From NCBI GenBank assembly GCA_008508345.1, contig QNGE01001275.1, forward strand, positions 109,160 through 173,159: a stretch of 64,000 nt of DNA, read 5' to 3'. This DNA comes from Paragonimus westermani. Taxonomy: Eukaryota; Platyhelminthes; Trematoda; Plagiorchiida; Troglotrematidae. Both the position numbers and the translations under genes were made by a program. Under the pieces are notes generated by a model, which ran no database searches, was not told the DNA's origin, and saw nothing but the letters and a program-made list of their open reading frames with translations. Positions 10,024 through 22,341 of the stretch are shown piece by piece (the first letter of the stretch is position 1; the number at the start of each line of letters is the position of its first letter).

Positions 10024-13000
10024 TCCATCATTCGTCATACTTCACATGACCATTTTACGTTCTTCTGCTTATCACGCAATTTTGCCTTTCATTCTTGATT
10101 CTACGATGAATTCCAATGCGAGACAACATTCCACAACGTTCGGCGAATCAAAATCCTGTACTGGTTGGGCAATTCGTGAAATTCCGTCGATTTGAGGAAA
10201 TAACGGAGTCCAGTCCAGAAGATCGTCCATTTCTCCGGAAAAATTGGTACCCGCCTATCTTTCCTCATCTTCCCAAAATTTTCTACGTAATTTTCCGGAG
10301 CCATCCATATCAACTAATGACGAAATTCTTCGACTATTCATTTTCTCCATCCTGAAAAATCCTTTTTCTGGCATGACCTTGAACATGAGGCCTACGTTAG
10401 CCTTGTGAAGCAACAATTGATGTAACAACTTAACATTTTTTATCGAATATTGAAAATCTTGATAAATTTTGTTTCGGAAGCAAGTGAGCCATCTGCCTCT
10501 TCATAAACTAAAGTGTTCCTTCATTATTTTCTCCGTTTTATTACTCTATTTCCATACTTGGTGTCTTGTACAATTAACAATTATGTGTACGTTATATAGT
10601 TCACGTTGAAATGTGTGTACTGATCACGCTTATCCGAGCGTGTTTCTCACAAATGGGTTGAGGGATATACCATTAATGTCATTATTATTATTGAAATATC
10701 GCTTACCCTGAAAGTGTTGCAAAACTGGAGTAATCAGTTGTTCTCCCCCTGCAACGAAAACCGTGGGTGTATTAACGTTGCCTCTAGAACGCTCCTGCCG
10801 CGCTGGTTTGGCCAAACGATAAACGTTTGCTCATTTCCCACGTAGCGAATTAAGCAAGATGGCTGGAATTGGTCCTTTGGCGCGGTCACCATTAATGTGA
10901 AGAGGTTCGATAAAACAAAATTCACATGAGTGGCGTAGATTTGCTCACACGTTTTTGAGTAGCAAAAAAGGTGTGGTTTATTTTTGTCACCCATCACACA
11001 TTCGAAATGATACACAGAACCTAGACACAAGAAAGTTTGGTGAGTGTTCCAAAAGGAAAACTCAAATATCACTCAGGGAACGGCTGAGTGTTCCAGTGTG
11101 CTACTAGGGGATTATATCGCGAGTGCATGGTGAACTACAGCAACAAACAGTAGATAGGGTTATATATTCCANAGTACATCACTTCTCGTTGAACCGCTTT
11201 GCTTTCATGAAGACCCGTGATATTACATCTTCTTGGCGATGAGGTAACTGGAAAATGTTACATATTTTCCGGTTAGCTCAAGGCCATAGCAGCTTACGCC
11301 GATTACGGTGAGAAATATCTACTCTAAGTAGAATACGCCGGTTTTCGCCCGCATTGTGTTTAGAAGTCATCAGCTGCGGCCTCATCTACTTACCCACGAC
11401 GCCTCTAATTNCAGCAGGATGATTATATGCTTAATTTATACCTAATTTATATGTCAGAAAAAGAAAGTGCAGGACGACGGGGGTAACTTATCTTCGAAAG
11501 AAAAGTTTTAAAATAAGATGGCCTACAACACATACGGTGCATGTTTATTAATCATTGGTTCTTTATTCCCTTTATCAACCAGATCGCAAAACTTCAACTA
11601 TCTCGTCAACATATTTCGCTGTTAATTTAGCGCAAATCCTTGGCGTCCTTGATAAACATCGTTTACACATTAAAACAAACGAATTCTCACAGTACAATAG
11701 GCATATTTCATACTTTCTTAAATATCCCGTCCACAATAACTCCCAAGATATTCCAAACCCACATATTTACGGTAAACTAACGACAGTATACATTCCCTGC
11801 GGGTGAAATTCAGCATATATATTCACCACTCCGCCTCTTTTTTGCCTCAAATCACAATCGCATTTCATTCCTACTTTTAATCTACAGTGTTTCATGTAAT
11901 CCAAACCTTGTACGGCAGCTCACGTGTAACTGATTGAAACTGAGACGGAAACTGTGCAACTTAGATGGAAATAAAATTGACTCGCTGATTCCTGATTATC
12001 CAGAAAGCATATCTGATGCTTTAGTTTTATAGTGGCAGGTACTGAGAATTTCCGACTCTTTAGTAATCACACTAATATATAAGTAATGCCAATCGTATCC
12101 GTATTGTGTTCTGTTGGGAGGGTTTTTGGTATACCATTGTTCGCTTCCACACGGTCCGAATCAGTATTTCTGCATTCATTCCAAGTGAAGGCTTTGAATG
12201 TCATTTCCATCCAAAGGTACTCTCTTGATCGGCTGGTCACGTTGTTCAGAAAGAATCAGATGACATGAAACATCAGCAGAGAAGCAAGCTTGTGCAATCC
12301 ACAAACTTGGTGTGAAACATCTCATCAGATTTGGTCTGCATGCTACGCCAATTTTCATGGCAGTGAACGCAAAGCACCGCCAGACTACGGTTCCAGCGGC
12401 CATCCGAAAAGTCACTGAGGGCCACAACAAGTGCGTTTTGTGAAGCAACACACGAGATGTCAACACATCAGTGATTACTCACAGGCTGTGCAACGCAGAA
12501 ACCGTTCAACGACAAGTGGATGCGTCACAAGAATTAGTGGTTCGTCCTCATTGCGACGAGTTCAGTTGTTTTGCACAAAGCGGGGAAAACAAATTAACGA
12601 TACAGACAGTCTTTTGGCAACACCGGGTCAAGTGAAACGTGATATGTGTTAATCAAGTGGTCAGGGTAATTCCTGTTTCAGATGGCACCAGACAGCAACG
12701 TGTAAAAACGCATCAGATAGTACACAGGCTTTCATCTGCACGCCGCAATGTAATGGACTCGATTGAACCATCATCCACGACCATACCATCCAGACTGGGT
12801 CGACCAATCGATGCAGCGTGGCGTATTCTAGTTGGTGCGCCTCCTAACAAGGATCCATTTTACTATTACTCCACTTCTGTATGATGATGCACAAATTCCA
12901 AGCAAAAGTAGCACTTAATTCTAAGATTAGGTGAACGTTACGACTGTAGATTGACGAAATTGCCTGAAGCATATCTCACGCAGCCACGTTCAATCTACAC

Positions 13001-13500
13001 ATTTTTCTGCACTCACCCAACCGCCTGTGCCTCAAAAAACTTCAAACATAATGTGGCTGTGTTCCGCGATCAAAGTCGTCATGCAAAATAGTCAAGTTTG
13101 AAGCAGTACTAAGGGAAAAATGTCAGCTAACGCAATTGTATCCCTGCAAAAAGCATTAACGGCACTGGCGATCTAGAAACATGCACGCTAATTGTTACTA
13201 TTCCGACCGATTTGGGCAATAGACTCATGCTGTAGTCGATGGCCTGCTATGTTTGATGATGGATACAATCGGGACCGTTCGTGAACAGCGAAGATTTTCA
13301 AAATTTTGACTGGACAAATTAAATTAGCTATTTTGATAAACCATTATCAGCAGTGGAATTTTATTTTGGAACGTCGGTGCGACTGGAAAAATTCTACCCA
13401 CACAGAAATCAAACTAATTGATATTCTTAACGTGCGGACACACATCACTATAGCAGAATCTTAAAGGAATTAAACCACACAATCCGATGATTCCTCCTAG
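10024..13500. other. No gene recognised
   Basis: AT-rich, with single Ns at 11172 and 11411. The longest frames (10734-11072 minus, 112 codons; 12176-12466 minus, 96 codons) carry no motif I know. A GC-richer block at about 12100-12880 (plus) has several neighbouring frames and may be an old repeat, but no family is recognisable. Confidence 0.4.
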
Positions 13501-14382
13501 CAGGTGACACTGACTCTAGCATATGTCCCGTCGCACCTTGACGATCTCAAAAGTAGTCTGGCCAAAACCAGGGTCTCCGAACACAGAATGCCAAGGAACC
13601 CTGTTTACCAGTTGGACAGCAAAGTCTTCAAGAATGACCTAGAGTAGCTGTTCAATAACACCTTGATCATGCCAGTACATTGCGAATTCTCGCCAATTTA
13701 GATGTGTATGTTTCACCCAGGTGCAGCGTTTAGAGTAGCGTGCGCTATCGGAGATAGTATCAAGGAGACACTAGTCTTGAACACCATCAGGACACAGAAT
13801 AACCTACGTCCACCGCAAATCGTCTAGGCCGTTGATAGTAAAAGTTTGCGAGATCGCCAATTGACACAAGTTTGCAAGATGTTTGTGTGAGTAGCGAAGT
13901 TTGTGGATGCCAGTAAAGCAGCTATTCCCGAAATAATTCGTGATAATCTGCGATAGACTTCAGAAAACCTCGCAACCAACCTGCAAAAAACCTCATACCC
14001 TTTAGACCACTTGGACAATAGAGCACGACACGAGGAAGCAATCAATCAACTTGTTTCAACACGCTAAAGGTGTAAAGTTGAAAACATCTCAAAGGATTTT
14101 GAATTACAGAACTGACAAAATCGAACCGGCTGAAGTTCGAGGTTCACACTCCAACTTTTGTCGTACTGTCCGAAAGTTGTGTCGTGAGGAAATCGGTTTA
14201 TGCAAAAATATTTTGTTTCCACGGGGTCCCTTAAAGATTTTGACCTTGCTACTCGGCTATTTTCTCATATTTCAAGAAACGCGATAGTTGGAGCAACGCT
14301 AGATTTGGGAAAGTTGTGTGCTACTCTGAGTGACCATGAGTATCAAACTAGGGGTGCTTCGTGGACTGCGGAATTCCACTGA
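13501..14382 (+). other. Stretch with mildly low stop density in one frame
   Basis: Reading from 13501 in one plus frame gives long runs such as AYVPSHLDDLKSSLAKTRVS and IRDNLR, with about ten stops in roughly 290 codons, fewer than expected by chance at this composition. The last part, 14200-14382, is open and reads TGSLKDFDLATRLFSHISRN. The residues are Leu, Lys, Asp and Ser rich, a little like a helical or coiled protein. I recognise no family. It may be a decayed gene or chance. Confidence 0.15.
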
Positions 14383-16629
14383 CTTGAGCTCTAGTGATTG
14401 AGCTGCTGACACTTCCTGCAACCTCCTTGTGATCGACAAGAACTATGCATAGCCGGTGAAATTTCGCACACCTTGAAACTGGCAAAATCTGGTCCCACAG
14501 CAACGATCCTTTGCAACCCACTTGCCGCCAAACAGCATAATACTTGCGTGGGTTTACTATAATTAGAATCCCCATATGATTATTTCCAACTTACCACATT
14601 TTAGATGTGAAAAGCTTATGATTCTGTCTGGTGGCCTAGTACGGCGAATCAGACAGTATGATGAGAAAAACCGTCGTGGCCTAATATCGACGTTATTAAG
14701 CATTTGTAACTAGAAATTTCGTGCATCGGGAGAGAATAACCGACAATTTCTAATCCCAGTATTGTTTGGTTTAGTGGTGCTTTTGTCACCAACCACCGCT
14801 TAATCACGTATCTCAGTATACCCCCACCAAGAATACGACGAAAGTTGTTCAATAAAAATGTGATTGCTTGACAAACGACAGTTCAGAACCACAAAAAATC
14901 CCTATGGATTTTTGATCGTAGCCAATATGGTAAATCTTGAAGTGGGTAGGGTAGAACGTAACCGATCGGGCGATAAGCAGTGGCCCTCTTAAACATTTGG
15001 AACAACGTGGCTAAATGAACAGACAGCTGTTGGCTGTATACCGTTCTGATGAGTACTTCGCATCAGCAACGAATGAGTGAGCAAGGGGCTCTCTACTCTT
15101 TATTTGTCACGATGTCCACCTTCCTGGGAGCAACAGAGAGAAACCATTTTCGTCCCATTTCTAATCGAGTTGGGCACCGTGTTATAATTGTGCACGCATT
15201 TAGGTTTGACACCTTGAGAGCAAACAATATTCATAATTTGTTGCAGATTTTTTCATTCAGAGGGAACTTGCAGTGAGATACTTTGCGAATGGGGCGCAGT
15301 AGGCTCGGGTTTTGCTCCTTCTGTAGCTCAATGCTAAATGTCACAGCTAAGGTTAAAACTCTTCTACGTCTCCTTAAGACAGCCGTGATGCAAACTCTGC
15401 CAATGATCTCGCACTGGTTAGCGCATTCCTTTTGGATTAGCTTAGAACAGCGACCGAAAGCAATGGACGCCTGTGCTGAACCATTACCACAAGTGCTTAG
15501 CTCATCACCACTTGTGGTAACGCTCACACTATCCGTATAAAGTGTTAACTGGAATGATTGGGATCAGGTGTGTGAGTGTGGATTTTGTGTTCAGTCGGCC
15601 AGTTCTGGTCAGCTTTCTGACAGGCCGGCACTTAATGACACACCTGTATTACAGAAAACCAGCAGAGATGCTCCAGCGGTCAGATGGAAACTGGTAAGAA
15701 ATTTTGAAAATATGAGGCAAGAAGTGGTTCAGTTGAGGAGCGCACGCTGAAGCACACTAGAGGGGGATAAGTGAGGAAGATAAAATTCAAGAAGGAACAG
15801 AAAATAAAGCAAAATATTCACAGCAAACCATTAAAGGTTGAGAAAGGGGAAGTGACGCAGAGACCTAGGTATCTAGATCAGGGAGAACAAGAGTTATTAG
15901 ACAACGGCAGACTTCGGTCAGTGGAAAACAGAGAGAAAACAAACTGGATATGAATGACAAAACCGGTTGAATATGGTAAGGTCTCTCGCGTTATTTTGAA
16001 ACAGCCGAACTTTGAATCGTATTGAAAGGTGGCTCTGCGCTTTGGTCTCCTCCAGAAGTAAACCGCATTATTCATATTTTTTATTGCATCAGAAACGGTT
16101 ACTGTTTCCCTCACGCTTATTTAGTCCGAGGCCTCTAAACGTCCAAGTGCCAAAATTAGACATTTTCCTCCCATATATTCCCTTAAGTAGCTTAGGATTC
16201 CCATCATTTCTCGATGTGCGAACAGACATTCTGTCCCGACCCAACCAATGACCATTTTTTGTGTGAGCTCAATCCCGTTTCACTGTCCACCATTATTGAG
16301 CGGTGCCTGGTTGTCGATCTTTCAAACCGACAAGTCCTTTGTTTGATTCCTAAGGATTTTCACATACAAGGTGAGGGGTTTACTTTTCTTGTGTATTGAT
16401 TCAATTAGTGCCGCATCTAATCCAGTTTGGAAGATAGATTATCTACGTTTTTGGATGTGGAGAGGAGCATTTATTGGATTAAAATATTGCGTTTAACTCG
16501 GTGTGAAACTGAATTGTTAGCAGACTATTTAACCTGATAATCCAAGGCTACCTAAGCGTTTCCTGTCCCATACACAGTCTTGCACCTACGAATTGTGTAA
16601 TTGATGTTCCTGTGGCTTGTTGTGTGCCT
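14383..16629. other. No gene recognised; one strong hairpin
   Basis: Overlapping frames on both strands at 15231-15540 (98 codons minus, 85 codons plus) have no known motif; one must be a shadow and both may be. Contains the perfect inverted repeat listed at 15484-15520. Confidence 0.4.
15484..15520. repeat. Perfect 12-bp inverted repeat, 13-nt loop
   Basis: TTACCACAAGTG (15484-15495) and CACTTGTGGTAA (15509-15520) are exact reverse complements separated by 13 bases. There is no T-run after it, and rho-independent termination does not apply in a eukaryote. It may be a remnant of a short inverted-repeat element or chance. Confidence 0.7.
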
Positions 16630-17255
16630 CAGTTCGCGGCCACACAAGAATTCCCTATTAAGCTTATAGACGCTCGTCCTTATCATATTTCTTCAGGCCG
16701 CTCGGTTCAACGCTGTCTTCAAAACATCCAACATTAATGTTACTCTATGAAAGACTTACCTGGTTAACGTCATGGTGTCCGCGTTGTTTACGACCCAAAT
16801 TTCGCTTACCTGATTTCAACAGTCAGTACAGCAGCTTCTTTAGAATACGGACATGGTCCGTTTTACTGACATGAACTAGCCAACAAATCTGAATGAGCAT
16901 CAACCTGGTTCCAATCTCCTCCGTTTCTGCTCACCGCAATATCCCACTGTTCAGAACTATGTCCGAAAACCGAATATCCGAGATGAGTTTTAAACATTTC
17001 AAACTGGAAGGGCTAAGATGGCCCACGTTCCGCCGACACTAGGTACAGTTTTCACTGCCTCACAGCAATACAAAGAGCACCAGTGATCCGCGGACACGGA
17101 GCTCATGGGTCAGTTTCAGGCGGTGGTTTTCTCAGACCAGTTTCTCGAGACGTCCGAAAGCAACAGTAGCCTCCACCACGTGGGTGCGTGTTTCGCGGTT
17201 CGTGATAAAATATGTAATAAATCTGTAATAAAGAAGGTAAGGGGTGAAAATGCCC
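16630..17255 (-). mobile_element. LINE 3' part, family B-like, abutting family A RT
   Basis: Minus strand, from 17255 down: FITNRETRTHVVEATVAFGR, then KLVxENHRLKLTHELRVRGS, GSENCT, CRRNVGHLSPSSLKCLKLIS, SDIVLNSGIL and LIQICWLVHVSVKRT. These line up with the family B tail at 30.9-31.4 kb (DRELTKHGTEATAAF, CLNRFRVQCLRRILGIR, SDMVPNSEVLRR, LNQLRWLGHV). The nucleotides at 16640-16830 are also clearly similar to 30.8-30.96 kb. At least four stops interrupt the frame. It is either the true end of the LINE at 17255-20045 or a separate family B fragment joined to it. Confidence 0.7.
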
Positions 17256-18329
17256 CAGTCTTGAAGCGGCACTTCGCAGTTCGAAGGTGAGAAACGCATT
17301 CCATACAAACCAACCCGGTCACTCACCTTGTTCAGCATGGTCTGCATGTCTTCGGTAGAAGGGCTAAGTAAGACAATGTCGTCCGCGTACTCCAGATCGG
17401 TCAATCTAGCGCCACTGGATTCACGAACCGCACCCTCCAGAATGTTGTCCTTGACAAAATTGAACAGGAAGGGGAAGTTGAACACAACTAGAATTGATGA
17501 ACGCTCGAGTCAGTTTTCCATAAACTCCCACTCTGTTTGCATAGTGAGCATACAGTGATTTCAATAGATTCACATATTTCTCTGGTATTCCCTCGCAAAG
17601 GAGACAGCTCAAAAGAACGTTGCAAACAACTGAATCAAAAGCAGTCCTCAGGTTCAAAAAGACCACGACCGTCGGCTGCCTAAATGAACGTCGGTGTTTC
17701 AAGATCCGTCGTAAATTAAAAATGCGATCAACACCCCTACCGCAACCGGACCTGAATCCTGCTTGTTCTTCGCGTATCCAAATATCTCTGATCCTGGTAA
17801 GCCGAAGTAAAACGAGGCCGGTGAGTAACTGGGACGCAACAGACACCAAACTGATGCCTCTGTGGTTGTCACATAGACTTCAGGCCTCCTTTTCGAAAAC
17901 TGGAATGATTGTTGACAGGCACCAATAACGAGGTACTACTACAGTCTCCCAGATCGTCTGGAGAAGTTTTGTTAGTTCTGATAGCAACCTCACTCCACCA
18001 TCCTTGAAAAGAGAAGGGGAAAGGTCTGGTCCAGAAGCCTTATTACGCTTCAATAACTTGAGCTCCAGGAACACTTCTGATTCCGACGGAGGGCCGTCTG
18101 GAATGCAATATCTGACCAACCGAGTCCCGTCGTCCACATGATCTGGTTGAGGCCAAGTGAACTGTTCTTCGAAATGTTCAGCCCACCGGTCAAGTCGGCG
18201 CGACTGGCTGGTGATAAGTGAACCATCTTTTTCACATACGGTCTCACTCACACCGACTTGACGGTCAGTACAACTAGGGATCAGGGTAAAAAGCCTTCTG
18301 CTATTCCCAGATAAAAAGGTTTCTTCCAT
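17255..18329 (-). pseudogene. LINE family A reverse transcriptase relic
   Basis: Minus strand, in order. 18329-17880: LDRWAEHFEEQFTWPQPDHV, then ELKLLKRNKASGPDLSPSLF (the KAxGPD motif), ETVVVPRYWCLSTIIPVFEK. 17849-17421: REEQAGFRSGCGRGVDRIFN, then VFLNLRTAFDSVV, where the first catalytic Asp of FxDLxxAFDS is Asn, and LLCEGIPEKYVNLLKSLY. 17485-17255: LTDLEYADDIVLLSPSTEDM, with YADD intact at 17378-17389, and GLYGMRFSPSNCEVPLQDW. These are the conserved RT blocks of an APE-type LINE. Frame changes at about 17860 and 17450 and the altered first Asp show it is dead. Confidence 0.9.
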
Positions 18330-18689
18330 ATCTCTTGATTATTGGACCAAAAAGTGTTCATGGTCTTTGCGCAAGCCTTTAGTCAGCTTGCGTCTTAGTT
18401 CTCGATGGTCGTCATCATATTCAGAACCAGGTGAGATAGAGCGACACTTGTGGGTAAGATTTAACGACGTGACGGAAATCCAAATCTGTCGAAAGTGGAC
18501 AGCTCCTTCGGAACACGACTGTTCACATCACGCTTTCATAGCTCCGGCGAGTTGTTCCCAGTGTTCATTAGGATCATTCATCTGAGTCGAACCGGGCAAA
18601 TTCTTCACCAACGCCTTTTGGTAAGCGTTCTTTACATCCTCGTCGCTCGAATACCAGTTAAACACCTTGCATTTACGAGCGTAAGTCCT

Positions 18690-19540
18690 CTGTGCAAATT
18701 ACAAAGTGAATCGGGCACGCACAACGCCATGGTCCGAGTCCAGGTGGTTGGTCCAAAAGGCACGACAGTCCTTAACAGAGTGGCGCCATCTGTAACTAAC
18801 TGCTATATGATCCAACTGTGTCCACGGCTGAGAAGCACGCAGAGGTATCCAAGTAACACAGTGCTTCTTCCTGTGTTGGAATGCGGTGCTCGAAATATAC
18901 AAACTGTGAGGTGCTCACAGCTGTAGTAGTCTTTCACCATTGTCAGTGAGTTGTACCCGGAAACCAAACACACCTCCTAGTCGCTTCTCATCCGGAGAAA
19001 GACGACCAAGCTGAGCATTAAAACCGCCAGCTAGTATGATGATGTCTGAGTGTTTAGCCTGTCTAAGAAGGTCAACGAGGGCGTCATAGAACGCATCCTT
19101 GTTAGCATCCGAACAACTGTCCATCGGAGCTTACGCTGATATAATAAATACACAATGTCTTTCTGATTCGCATCGTCAGACGTTTACCGATGTATTCAGT
19201 CTGACAGCGCACAATCGACTGTTCACTGAGATTCAATCGAGCAAACATTACTCTGTTCGGGAACTCAATGCGATTTCCACTACAGCTTGACCACGAGATT
19301 TAGCATCGGCATCACCAGAAACCCTGAGACAGAAGAGCTTGGATCAATAGTTTTCTAGAGGTGAGCTCAAATAGATAACTGTCAGAATCGTAAACTCGCG
19401 TCTTCCACACCTGGCACACATCAAGCTCCAGACTTGAAAGAGTACTTGTCACGCAGCTAGCTGACCGACATGTCGGAGAGTGCTGACAGTGAAGGTACCA
19501 GTGTTTACCAGTTGTCTTGGCCTCAGAAAACAATTATCGC
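18690..19540 (-). pseudogene. LINE family A AP-endonuclease relic
   Basis: Minus strand. At about 19460-19520, NTGTFTVSTLRHVGQLAA matches the start TLNVRTLRQVGQLAAL. The next frame gives LSSLELDVCQVWKTRVYDSD, the E-T-R block with Glu replaced by Lys. 19124-18915: CSDANKDAFYDALVDLLRQA, then IILAGGFNAQLGRLSPDEK, where the GDxNAxVG motif has Asp changed to Gly. 18902-18699: PWTQLDHIAVSYRWRHSVKD and LDSDHGVVRARFTL, the catalytic SDH motif intact. The enzyme nicks target DNA to prime reverse transcription. Several catalytic positions are lost and the reading frame is broken. Confidence 0.9.
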
Positions 19541-20045
19541 CCGAAGGCACATGGGAGGGTGAAGAAATAGGGGGTAAAACAGTAGGAGAAGGTCGTGGTC
19601 CGTTAGTAATGTCACTGTCGAGAGAACGATAACTTCTGATACTTCCCGGTCGTTTATGCCACGGAATGGGGTTGAATTGAGGGATCCCACCAGGAGCCTC
19701 TGACTCAAAAGTCTGACGTGCGAGACAACAGGATATAAGGTTATCTTGGGGGACCCTACCCGGAGCCATTGACTCAAGAGTCTGACTCACTTGGCAGTGA
19801 GGGTTGCCTGGCCCGAGGGCGCGGTGAATAAGACGACAATATCTCATTCTGAGCACTGCAGCGCACGGCGAATGTACTCGAAGCCACATCGGGCTTCTGA
19901 GATATATTTGATGTTTTCCGACCGTAATCGAGGATACGCCGGCAGTCAACCTCTGAATCGCTGAGTCACGGTCAACAGGAGTGCTCTTTGAGTGAGAGTA
20001 GCTTTTATAAACCCCTTCTCCCTGATACGCAAGATAGCAGCGCAC
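19541..20045 (-). pseudogene. LINE family A N-terminal region upstream of endonuclease
   Basis: The 198-codon minus frame 20045-19449 runs continuously into the endonuclease start. Before the endonuclease it is Pro/Ser/Arg rich and holds an imperfect internal duplication: CQVSQTLESMAPGRVPQDN, followed by CLARQTFESEAPGGIPQFN, about 25 residues apart. The duplicated unit may be part of the LINE N-terminus or a 5' variable region. It ends at ISSPSHVPSGDNCFL before the NTGTFTVSTLRH block. Start Met at 20045 is only the first available one. Confidence 0.55.
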
Positions 20046-20528
20046 AACTATAAAAATATTTCTGCTGTTTGCCCATTGGATCGTGGTTCCCTACATAAGC
20101 ACCACTACGCGGTCAGTAGAGCGACATACAATCCTATGAGTGTAACTGCTTTCGGCTGACCGCTCCCCTTTGGCCTGTCTGACAAGGTTGCACCTGGAGA
20201 GACCGGAGTCCTAGTCATAATAGCTCACCGGATCAAAGCAGTACACAAGCCCGACCACCTCGCCAAGATAGCAGTTTAGGTCGGGAAGGTAGAAGTGGGT
20301 ACTTAGGTAACAGTATATATGTACTTCACAAATGCCTCGTTGCCGCACAGTCACGTAATCAGGCAAATGATGGTGACCGCTTCGTGAATGAGTCTACGTT
20401 GTGATTTCGCACACATCCAGCTGGAATCGGGTGTTTGGGATAACCAGCTCATGAGTAGCACATAGATGATGCAGGCTTCCACTATTCTTGTGGACTGAAT
20501 TAATGGCATACGGTCTGAGGACTACCGG

Positions 20529-21190
20529 CTAGTCTACTGAGTTGTGCACAACCCGGACGTCCAAGCCACTCAAAACAAACAGACTGGAACTCACTAGTGC
20601 CGACCAGATTGTTGTGGACGGCAGATCATACATCTGATCCTTTATATCATCGGGGTGGCACTCGTAAACGCTGGCAATCGTGGTACACTTACCTCGGCCG
20701 AGTTGTAGGCTCATGAATTGAATTCGGGGATTAACATCGTGTGGTTCGTCTGACACCAAAGCATTGATTTGGTCAGTGGTTGCGAAACAGACACAAAGCT
20801 CTTGAGCACCGTTTGTCCGATAACCTACCCACTAAGAGGTGTGCCCAACACCGGTTTCTCAGAGCGTAACCATTCTTGCACGCCGTGTCTCACTCAAGGC
20901 CGTAACTTTGATTCCATAGCGGTGCCATTTCATAGTGCGGTTCAACGTTCTGTTGTGCTGCATCGACATAGCAGCTTGCGCACATTCCACGTCCCAAAAG
21001 AAAGTGCCTTGTCTCTCCGCGGTATTCGTGTTACTAAGACTCCAGTGAGCATCGTCTGCTCTTAGTTCCATGCTGTTCGGTTCATCAAGGCACGGGGAGG
21101 AAACGGTTTGATAGCAGCGTATTTTCGCTGATCCTCCTTGCCGTATACAACAGACAGGGCGACCTGGTTTATATTGCGTCATAGCCAGTG
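20529..21190 (-). mobile_element. LINE endonuclease relic (family B-like)
   Basis: Minus strand, 21182-20859: ERQGTFFWDVECAQAAM resembles the LxTWNVRTLL start of the endonuclease, and HRYGIKVTALSETRRARMVT matches ARYxxDIAALSETRxxxQGxL, including the catalytic E-T-R. A second frame, 20759-20529, gives FMSLQLGRGKCTTIASVYEC, matching LRLPLxxGKxxTIISAYAP, and then DDIKDQMYDL. These are the 5' endonuclease blocks of the LINE type whose RT ends in FADDSALL, i.e. probably family B. No RT follows before family A begins, so this is a broken 5' fragment. Confidence 0.75.
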
Positions 21191-22128
21191 CAGTATGTTA
21201 TTTGGTTTACACTGTACATGCATGGATTCTGTAGGCCTTGGATACTGCCAGGACGTCCGTAGCCAGACAAGAGAGAGAGAGTAGGGCATTCAACCGAAAC
21301 GTTTGTCTCAAAAGTCCGTACTGCAAAACATGGCACGTCACACACAACAAAATCGACCAGTAAAAGTAACCAGGTTGCAAAAGCTATGCACAAGCTCGGC
21401 AGCCACACGCCTAGAAAATCAACAAGCTTACTTATTACCAGTACTATTGTAGTAACAAACAAGTGAGACACAAATCCAGATCAGGCAAAAAAACCATCAA
21501 GCAAAACCAAAATACAATACACTGGCACCATCCACATTCAGCACATTTTCATTTTGCTTGGCTGCTCTCCTTTGACCAATCTGATGAACAGGTGGAGGAC
21601 AATACGTCTAGTCAAAAGTTCGCCACGAAATTGACGAGGAAAATCCCTTAAAAGCTGGTTTCTCCCAATGAACTATCTTAATTTCATTTCCCAGCGGAGA
21701 ACGCTGAACATCGCAGTACGCTACCATGTTAGGCAACACTTTCTGTCAATGAGTAGGATGGCCACATCGATCTGATGGGCGACACCCATCACAGTTCACG
21801 ATAACCTCGTTACCATCCGTTAGTTGCACATGGCTCCTAATGGTCTCGATGGCTGGTGCCCGGCGTCGCGGACGCACGGGTGGTATACTGGAATCAGCCA
21901 TTGAAGACAATGCAGCTCAAGCACTTGGCTGATTGATTGCATGAAAGACTGGCAGCCAGGTTATTTGTGCGTTTGTACTATCAGTTACATGTCAACTGGC
22001 AAGAGAAGCGATGAAAAAAATACCAAAGGTCCGTTTGAGTCTCCGTTACAGACCCGTCAGGTTTCCGAAGCATATGGCAGTATAGACAGCACACAAGCAT
22101 AAAATGACAGCCGGACGTTGAGCCGAGG
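21191..22128. other. No gene recognised; hydrophobic 100-codon frame
   Basis: The minus frame 21471-21169 has a hydrophobic stretch (VLVISKLVDFLGVWLPSLCI, WLLLLVDFVVC). It lies just upstream of the LINE endonuclease relic, so it may be LINE 5' leader rather than a membrane protein. Nothing else is recognisable. Confidence 0.3.
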
Positions 22129-22341
22129 TCACACGTGAAGGGGTGGTGGAATAAGTGAGTGCCTTCGTGGTAGTAACACACTCAGGGAAGTAAAGTGATT
22201 CACAGTCTCGGTCGGATCATCTGCAAAAGCGGTAGGCAAGATCTGGGAGTAACAGTTTTGGGTTGTGAAATGCCCTCTACGCAGGCAATCCCAGTAGGTT
22301 CCCTTGTTTACCACAATTTTCATGCCATTTGTACCAACCAA
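22129..22341 (-). pseudogene. Possible retroelement gag zinc knuckle (BEL/Pao-like)
   Basis: The minus frame reads YWDCLRRGHFTTQNCYS. With the first Cys changed to Tyr this is C-x2-C-x4-H-x5-C, close to the CFNCLRxGHxxxxC knuckle of BEL/Pao gag-pol proteins. No second knuckle, protease or RT was found nearby. A single 12-residue motif in broken sequence can arise by chance, so the family call is tentative. Confidence 0.3.

Noticed and set aside
9682..10038. Apparent open frames of over 100 codons
   Set aside because: They consist of unknown bases in the assembly gap.
18495..18926. 143-codon plus-strand frame
   Set aside because: Exactly antisense to the LINE endonuclease/RT relic; the minus strand carries the recognisable motifs.
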